A stretch of DNA of 64,000 nucleotides from Geomonas subterranea (GTDB lineage Bacteria; Desulfobacterota; Desulfuromonadia; Geobacterales; Geobacteraceae), in NCBI RefSeq assembly GCF_019063845.1, contig NZ_CP077683.1:1426001-1490000 (forward strand), given 5' to 3'. Below, piece after piece: positions 58,739 to 64,000 of this stretch (its first letter is position 1; each line of letters starts with the position of its first letter). Position numbers and translations under genes: made by a program. The notes under the pieces were generated by a model. That model was not told the origin of the DNA. It saw only the letters and a list, made by a program, of their open reading frames with translations, and made no database searches.

Positions 58739-60388
58739 TTACCCCGCTACCTTGAACTGACTCATGATCTGCTCCAGATCCTTAACACAGACGGTGAGCT
58801 GGGCGGCCTGTCCGGCGCAGTGGTGCGATCCTTCGGCGGTGCTCTGCACGAGATCGGTGATCTGCCGTATGTTGCCACTGATCATTCCGGTGGTGGCCGT
58901 CTGCTCCTCGGCAGCCTGCGCTATCTGCACGATCTCGCCGGCGACGACATTCACCTGGTCCAGGATCTCACGCAGCGCCGCACTCGACTTGGTGGCCTCG
59001 CTGGTGCCGGCCTCTACCTCGTGAACACCTTCCTCCATGGCGACGACGACCGCCCTTGTCTCCAGCTGAATGGTCTTGATCATATCCCCGATTTCGCGGG
59101 TGGCCCTGGTTGTGCGCTCGGCGAGCGCCCGGACCTCGTCGGCGACGACGGCGAAGCCGCGCCCCTGTTCGCCGGCGCGGGCAGCCTCGATGGCCGCATT
59201 CAGCGCCAGGAGGTTGGTCTGGTCGGCGATATCCTCGATGGTGCCGATGATCTGCCCGATCTGATCGCTGCGCTGCCCCAGTTGCTCCACGGTACCGGAC
59301 AGTCCCTTGACCCGCTCTGCGATTTGCTCCATCACGTTGATGGTCCCGGCTACCACGGTGACACCGGTCTCGGCTATGGAACTGGTGCAGCGCGAGTTTT
59401 CTGCTGCATGCTGGCAGTTGCGGGAGATCTCGTGCGAGGTGGCCGCCATCTCCTCGCTCGCGGTGGCCATGGTGACCGACTCGGTGGCAGCATTGCCCGC
59501 GTTGGTGGCGATCTGTCCGGAGGCGGCGGAAAGCTCGTCGGCAGCACCAACGAGGGTTGCCGAAGTTGCGTGCAATTGCCGCATCACCTCGTTAAACCTC
59601 TCCACCATCGTCTTGAGGCTGATCATCATGCTCCTGACACCACCCCCCCCCTGAACCTGTACCGCGACCGACAGGTCCCCGGCGGCAACTCTGTCCATGA
59701 CGGAGGTGCACGCGAGGAAGGTATGGTGGACGTTCCTGATGATGAAGACACCCAAAATGATGCAGCCGACAGTTACCGTCAGACAGAGCGCGACCAGCAG
59801 CAAGATGGAGCGGCTGAGCTCGGCGTCGGTGCTTTTTTCGAGCGCTGCTCCGCGGGCATTGGCCAGCTTGACCAGCTTGTCGATGCTGGCGCGGTGCTGG
59901 TCATAGAGCCCTGAGAGCGTGGCGACCACCTGTTTGCCCCTCGCCTGATCGCCGGAAAGGAGCGCCGGGAAAAACTCCTTTTGAGCTACCTGGTAAAACT
60001 GCAGCGCAGGACGGTAGGACGACTCCACCATGAGCTGCTTTTCCTCGCCCTCCTTGAGCTCTTTGTTCCAGTAGGCGTGCCGCTCGTCATATTCCCCCTT
60101 TAACTTTTTGAAGGAGTCCTGCAGCGTCCTGATCTTGGCCGGATCGGTCTCCCCCGCGGCCTGGAGCACCACAAGGTAGGACTCGACGATATACTCCGGC
60201 GGGGGCAGGATGTCGGCCACCAGGTCCTTGCCCTGCACGAGTTCGTTATAAATCGGCCCGTTCACCTTGACCCGGTTGATAATGGAATACGCCGTGACGG
60301 ACACGAAGGTCAGGCCGATGACGCAGACCAGCGCCAGGAAAACGATCTGCTGCAACACACTGAACCGCGAAATGGAGGATTGCCTCAT
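58739..60388 (-). CDS. methyl-accepting chemotaxis protein
   Basis: A 549-residue chemoreceptor. The first helix is [21 protein letters not shown] four-helix-bundle-like periplasmic domain lies at about 35-195. The second helix is [20 protein letters not shown] at about 190-210, followed by a HAMP domain. The long cytoplasmic coiled coil has the highly conserved tip [18 protein letters not shown] segment [20 protein letters not shown]…[18 protein letters not shown]. The ligand is unknown. No che genes are adjacent, so it is an orphan receptor feeding a distant array. A terminator follows. Confidence 0.93.
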   Translation of the reverse strand: MRQSSISRFSVLQQIVFLALVCVIGLTFVSVTAYSIINRVKVNGPIYNELVQGKDLVADILPPPEYIVESYLVVLQAAGETDPAKIRTLQDSFKKLKGEYDERHAYWNKELKEGEEKQLMVESSYRPALQFYQVAQKEFFPALLSGDQARGKQVVATLSGLYDQHRASIDKLVKLANARGAALEKSTDAELSRSILLLVALCLTVTVGCIILGVFIIRNVHHTFLACTSVMDRVAAGDLSVAVQVQGGGGVRSMMISLKTMVERFNEVMRQLHATSATLVGAADELSAASGQIATNAGNAATESVTMATASEEMAATSHEISRNCQHAAENSRCTSSIAETGVTVVAGTINVMEQIAERVKGLSGTVEQLGQRSDQIGQIIGTIEDIADQTNLLALNAAIEAARAGEQGRGFAVVADEVRALAERTTRATREIGDMIKTIQLETRAVVVAMEEGVHEVEAGTSEATKSSAALREILDQVNVVAGEIVQIAQAAEEQTATTGMISGNIRQITDLVQSTAEGSHHCAGQAAQLTVCVKDLEQIMSQFKVAG

Positions 60389-60641
60389 CGCACACCTCTA
60401 GATGGGAATTTGAATCTGCATCCCTGTTCGTATCGGCGTGTTTGCATGCGGCTTTAGCGAGGTTCATCGGAGGATTCTGGGAGCACCCCCTTTGACACCT
60501 CCCCCTCACGTAAGGGGAGGGAGACGAAAGGCCCCTTCCCTAAAATTTCCGGATGAACCATTAGCGGGATGGAGGATCAAGATTGCGCGGCGGGATGTGA
60601 AGCCAGGAAGCGGGCGTGAAGCCAGAAAGCGGGTGGGAAAG

Positions 60642-61421
60642 TCAGGCGCCGTTGTCGAGTTGGGTACCGCGCAGCAGGTCGTGGGTCGCGGCTTCGCCTA
60701 GCACCGATTCGACCACTGCGTACCCGGCCACCAGCATGTCCCACAGCTTCTCGCCGCTGTGGGCATCGGTGCCAAGGCAGGAATAGAGGCCGTGCCTCAG
60801 GAAGAGCAGTGCGCGCTCGCGCACCTCGTAACCGTAGTACCCGGCGAAACTCCCCAGGTTGCCCTGGAACCTGCACCCCGACCGCTTGAGCTCGACGATC
60901 CCGGAGTCAGCGAGGTCTGGCTCAGATTCCTTGCCCAATGCCAGGGATAGGGCGCCCCACAGTCCCCCTTTTTTTGCAGCAGGATCGAAGGCGCGGCAGC
61001 GCTCTGGGTGCGCGATGAGGGGGGCGAGGCCGTGTTTTGAAAAGGTCTGGACGATGGGACGAAGCAGTTCAGGCCCGGCCTGAAAGGGGACTTCGACCAG
61101 CAGGTAGCGTGAGTTCCCGGCTCTCAGTCCTCCCGGTAGCAACTCCGGCAGGTACTGGTCCAGGTAGTGCTCGTTGCCGGGAACCAGGCGGAGGGAAATC
61201 CCCTCTTCGTCGAGCCGCCTCTGCATGAGCTGTACGGCCCGGATGACGCGGGGAGGATCATTCTCATAGCCTCCACGGATCAGGTGCGGTGTGCAGTGAA
61301 CCGTCGCGAAGCCGAAGCTTGAGAGCGTGCGCGCCATGTCCAGGGACTCTCTCACGTCGACGGCGCCGTCATCGAGCGCTGGCAGCAAATGGCAATGATA
61401 ATCGGTGAAGTAGTTGCCCAT
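60642..61421 (-). CDS. CpsB/CapC-type PHP-domain tyrosine phosphatase
   Basis: A 259-residue metal-dependent PHP-fold protein. FTDYHCHLLPALDDGA at residue 5-20 holds the HxH metal ligands and the DDGA typical of CpsB/YwqE. VHCTPHLIRG, LVPGNEHYLD, LIAHPERCRAFD and LGTDAHSGEK supply the remaining ligands. These enzymes dephosphorylate tyrosine autokinases that regulate capsule or exopolysaccharide export. No polysaccharide cluster is adjacent here. ATG 61421 is chosen because the metal motif lies at the N-terminus; upstream codons look non-coding, and the ribosome site is poor. Confidence 0.85.
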   Translation of the reverse strand: MGNYFTDYHCHLLPALDDGAVDVRESLDMARTLSSFGFATVHCTPHLIRGGYENDPPRVIRAVQLMQRRLDEEGISLRLVPGNEHYLDQYLPELLPGGLRAGNSRYLLVEVPFQAGPELLRPIVQTFSKHGLAPLIAHPERCRAFDPAAKKGGLWGALSLALGKESEPDLADSGIVELKRSGCRFQGNLGSFAGYYGYEVRERALLFLRHGLYSCLGTDAHSGEKLWDMLVAGYAVVESVLGEAATHDLLRGTQLDNGA

Positions 61422-61572
61422 GCTACATTCTGTAGCACCGGTACGACGTGAAGTCAAAGATCCACTACATCGCATCATGCTGACACTATACATCCCGGCA
61501 TAATTGAATCGCCCCGTCACCTTGCCATCAGCGGCGCCCCCGGTAGAATTGACCTTTGTTCGAGGAGGTACT

Positions 61573-62541
61573 GTGACAAGAAACTTCCTGAAAACCTCGA
61601 GACTGGACCAGTTCCTGGAGACGCTGCGCCTCTTCGGCGAGTTGCACGCCCCCACCGTCTCCGAGAGCGGAGTGCACAGGTTCGCGCCCCTGGAGGACCC
61701 AGGCGATTTGTTCCTCGACTACCGCCGCACCCAGATCCCCCCCAAGAAATACCTGCTCCCCTTCCGGGAGGAGATCCTCCGCTACACGGGTGGCGTGTAC
61801 CGCGAAGGGCACTCCGGCGCCGGGGACATCGTCCTCTTCGGCATCCACAGCTGCGACCTGGAAGGTATCGCCTACCTCGACCGCGTGTTCCTGGCCGACC
61901 CGGCAGACCCCGGCTACTCCGCGCGCAGGTCGAGGCTCACGCTGATCGGTGTATCCTGCGAACCCGACGATTTCTGTTTTTGCCCGGAGAAAAGGGAATC
62001 GACTGCCTGCGACCTCTTCCTGACCCAATCGGACCAAGGCTTCCATCTCGCCAGTCACAGCGTCAAGGGAGAGGCGCTCCTGTCCGCGTCGGGTCACCTG
62101 CTGGAGAAGGGGCCGAAACCCTCACCTCCGCCGCGCGCCTCCGGCTACTGCTTTCCTCCCCAGGACCCGCAGCTGCGCTTTTCAGATCATCCGCTTTGGA
62201 AGAAGTTCGCCTCGACCTGCGTCTCCTGCGGAGCCTGTTCGGTCTGCTGCCCCACCTGCTACTGCTTCGACGTCCGGGAGTATCCCGCCCTTCCCGAAGG
62301 GGGGACCCGGATGAGGGAGTGGGACAACTGCCTGTTCGCAAGTCACGGCGAGGTCGCCGGAGCCAACTTCCGCCCGGAGAGGCTGGACCGGCTGCGCTTC
62401 CGCTTCCTGCACAAGTTCTGCGGTTTCACACCGCTGCAGGGGGTCAATTCCTGCGTCGGCTGCGGCCGTTGCAAGGAGGTCTGTCCGGTCGGAATCGACC
62501 TGCGGGAACTGACCGCCCAGCCCGCGCGGGAGAAACCATGA
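61573..62541 (+). CDS. sulfhydrogenase beta-type iron-sulfur subunit
   Basis: A 322-residue protein resembling the beta subunit of group 3b sulfhydrogenases and AsrA of anaerobic sulfite reductase. The N-terminal domain has GIHSCDLEGIAYLDRVF and GVSCEPDDFCFC. The C-terminal part carries two [4Fe-4S] motifs: CVSCGACSVCCPTCYC and CVGCGRCKEVCPVGID. It passes electrons between the flavin subunit and the hydrogenase. GTG 61573, with CGAGGAGGTACT before it, is the evident start. It overlaps the next gene by four bases (ATGA). Confidence 0.9.
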   Translation: MTRNFLKTSRLDQFLETLRLFGELHAPTVSESGVHRFAPLEDPGDLFLDYRRTQIPPKKYLLPFREEILRYTGGVYREGHSGAGDIVLFGIHSCDLEGIAYLDRVFLADPADPGYSARRSRLTLIGVSCEPDDFCFCPEKRESTACDLFLTQSDQGFHLASHSVKGEALLSASGHLLEKGPKPSPPPRASGYCFPPQDPQLRFSDHPLWKKFASTCVSCGACSVCCPTCYCFDVREYPALPEGGTRMREWDNCLFASHGEVAGANFRPERLDRLRFRFLHKFCGFTPLQGVNSCVGCGRCKEVCPVGIDLRELTAQPAREKP

Positions 62542-63389
62542 GAGAGCTTCAGCATTCGCCCCATGTCCCATTCGCGGCGCACCTGCTCGAGCGCAAGGAC
62601 CTCTCCGAGGATACGGCGCTGTTTCGCGTAAGTCCCGAGGATGGCGCGCTGGCTACGCTATCTACCTTCGTCCCCGGACAATTCCTGCAGCTCTCGGTGC
62701 CGGGAGCCGGGGAAATCCCCATCTCACCGGCAGATCTCCTCACCCCGGACGGCACCATGGAGCTATGCGTGCGCCGCGTCGGGCACGTCACGGACCTGTT
62801 GCACAAGTCTAAGCCGGGCGCCGTCCTGGGAATTCGCGGCCCCTTCGGCAGCGGGTTTCCACTGCGGGAAATGGCGGGCAAGCCGGTCCTGCTTCTGGCC
62901 GGTGGGCTCGGCATCGTTCCGCTCCGCTCGCTTCTCATGTACCTTTTGCGGCAACGAAGCAGCTACGGCGAGATCACCCTCATGTACGGGGCCAAACAGC
63001 CCAAGCTCATGCTGTTTAGGGAAGAGCTTTCCGCTCTGGCCGCAGCCGGGGGGATGCGGCTCTACCTGACCGTCGACTTCGCGCCCGAGACGCTGGACGG
63101 CGGATATTCCTGTGCGGTCGGCCTGTTGCCCGACCTCTTGAAAGGTTTCCATTTCGATGCCGTCAACACCTATGCCGCGGTCTGCGGCCCCCCTCCCCTC
63201 TACCGCTGCCTGGTGACCGACCTGGAGAGCGCCGGTGTCGACGCCACTCGCATCCTGCTGAGCCTCGAGCGCCGGATGCGCTGCGGGGTGGGGCGCTGCT
63301 GCCACTGCGCGTTGGGGCAGAAGCTTTGCTGCCTGGACGGGCCCGTGTTCCGGGCCAGCGAACTGAAAGGGATACCGGAGGCGCTGTGA
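62538..63389 (+). CDS. sulfhydrogenase gamma-type flavin/NAD(P)-binding subunit
   Basis: A 283-residue ferredoxin-NADP reductase-like protein. An FAD-binding barrel (FVPGQFLQLSVPGAGEIPIS) comes first. The NAD(P)-binding half has LLLAGGLGIVPLRSLLMYLL and YAAVCGPPPLYRCL, and the C-terminal [2Fe-2S] cluster is CGVGRCCHCALG…CCLDG. This is the PyrK/HydG layout of group 3b hydrogenases, giving exchange with NAD(P)H. It is translationally coupled on both sides (ATGA with the beta gene, GTGA with the delta gene). Confidence 0.92.
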   Translation: MRELQHSPHVPFAAHLLERKDLSEDTALFRVSPEDGALATLSTFVPGQFLQLSVPGAGEIPISPADLLTPDGTMELCVRRVGHVTDLLHKSKPGAVLGIRGPFGSGFPLREMAGKPVLLLAGGLGIVPLRSLLMYLLRQRSSYGEITLMYGAKQPKLMLFREELSALAAAGGMRLYLTVDFAPETLDGGYSCAVGLLPDLLKGFHFDAVNTYAAVCGPPPLYRCLVTDLESAGVDATRILLSLERRMRCGVGRCCHCALGQKLCCLDGPVFRASELKGIPEAL

Positions 63390-64000
63390 AACGGATGAAA
63401 GTCGCCATAACGGGGCTCACCGCATGTTCCGGGTGCCAACTCACCTTGTTGAACTGCGAGGAGGAACTCCCGGAACTGCTGGCACACTGCGAAATCATCT
63501 ATTTCCCCCTTGCTGAAAGCGGCAACGTGCTCGACGCGCAATTCGATGCCGCCATCGTGGAGGGGGCCGTCTCCACCCCCAAGGACCTGGAGCTGCTGTT
63601 CAAGCTGAGAAATGCCAGCAAGCTCCTGGTGGCCTACGGCACCTGCGCCCTGTTTGGCGGCGTCGCAGCCATGAACAACGGGATCAGCACCAGGGAAGAG
63701 CTGCTCAGGGTGGTGTTCGGTCAGGGTGGTGAAATCCCGGAAAGCTTCCCGCCTGCCCCGCTGGTGAACTTCGTCAGCGTGGACGCGACCATCACCGGTT
63801 GCCCCCCAGAAAAGCAGGAGATACTGGAGCTCATGGCCGCACTCGCGGCCGGCGCCCTCCCCCCCACGCGCGCCTACCCCGTTTGCACCGAGTGCCGCAG
63901 CCGCGAGAACCTTTGCCTGCTGCTGGAAAAAAGGGAGCTCTGCCTGGGGCCCGTGGTGCAGGGAGGATGCAATGCCCGCTGTCCTGCCACCGGCATCGTC
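63386..64000 (+). CDS. [NiFe] hydrogenase small subunit (sulfhydrogenase delta), cut by window end
   Basis: The first 205 residues of a small subunit. ITGLTACSGCQLTLLNCEEE has the CxxC of the proximal [4Fe-4S] cluster; VAYGTCALFGG, TGCPPEKQEI, CTECRSRENLC and GPVVQGGCNARCPA supply further cluster cysteines. The form matches the short delta subunits of group 3 hydrogenases. GTG 63386 forms GTGA with the preceding stop and has GGAGGCGCT upstream; ATG 63395 is an alternative. The large (alpha) subunit is expected just beyond 64000. Confidence 0.9.
   Translation, partial: MKRMKVAITGLTACSGCQLTLLNCEEELPELLAHCEIIYFPLAESGNVLDAQFDAAIVEGAVSTPKDLELLFKLRNASKLLVAYGTCALFGGVAAMNNGISTREELLRVVFGQGGEIPESFPPAPLVNFVSVDATITGCPPEKQEILELMAALAAGALPPTRAYPVCTECRSRENLCLLLEKRELCLGPVVQGGCNARCPATGIV

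Overview
The window looks like chromosomal DNA of a Geobacteraceae bacterium (Desulfuromonadia; Geobacter/Geomonas/Citrifermentans type). The clues are GC-rich coding, a GEMM-I riboswitch of the type associated with Geobacter, a thrS-infC-rpmI-rplT-pheS-pheT-ihfA-merR translation cluster, sulfur-carrier homocysteine genes, a sigma54 two-component unit, and many families of small palindromic repeats. Genus assignment is an inference from gene content, not from a search.

Layout: 1-5.1 kb holds a class III aminotransferase, an acyl-CoA synthetase, a hotdog thioesterase, an SRPBCC protein, a small lipoprotein and a stub of cydA. 5.2-12.9 kb is accessory DNA: an unknown protein, a 20-bp iteron-like array, an MBL hydrolase, a frameshifted AraC/DJ-1 regulator, and two lipoproteins behind a GEMM-I riboswitch on the minus strand. 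It also holds a 5'-truncated second copy of the AraC gene, MITE-like elements and a VF530-type protein.

13.1-19.8 kb is the most striking segment. It encodes a 1717-aa nucleosidase/phosphorylase-STAND NTPase-helical repeat protein and a downstream protein with a HEPN-like RX4H motif. Near-identical 45-bp direct repeats, which are parts of a palindromic REP-like element, bracket it. I read it as a candidate anti-phage or conflict island.

19.9-33.3 kb carries a zinc-ribbon membrane protein, an SPFH protein with five 74-aa repeats, a PAS histidine kinase, tRNA-Met, an FKBP isomerase, a MucR regulator with a histone-like tail, glucokinase, a pqiAABC-like lipid-transport operon and tRNA-Pro. 33.3-41.1 kb is the translation operon, including infC with an ATA start, plus tRNA-Val, all on the minus strand. 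41.2-49.5 kb holds a heptosyltransferase-like GT9, an iron alcohol dehydrogenase/histidine kinase/NtrC-type regulator operon behind a sigma54 promoter, a secreted nuclease and a frameshifted hybB/nrfD-like gene.

49.7-56.6 kb is a sulfur region. cysK diverges from metY, followed by a sulfur carrier, its E1-like activator, a JAMM protease, a siroheme reductase and tusA. This matches protein-thiocarboxylate homocysteine synthesis. mnmA, which also consumes sulfur, follows. 56.6-64 kb holds modCB without modA, a chemoreceptor, a CpsB-like phosphatase and the start of a group-3 [NiFe] sulfhydrogenase operon that runs off the window end.
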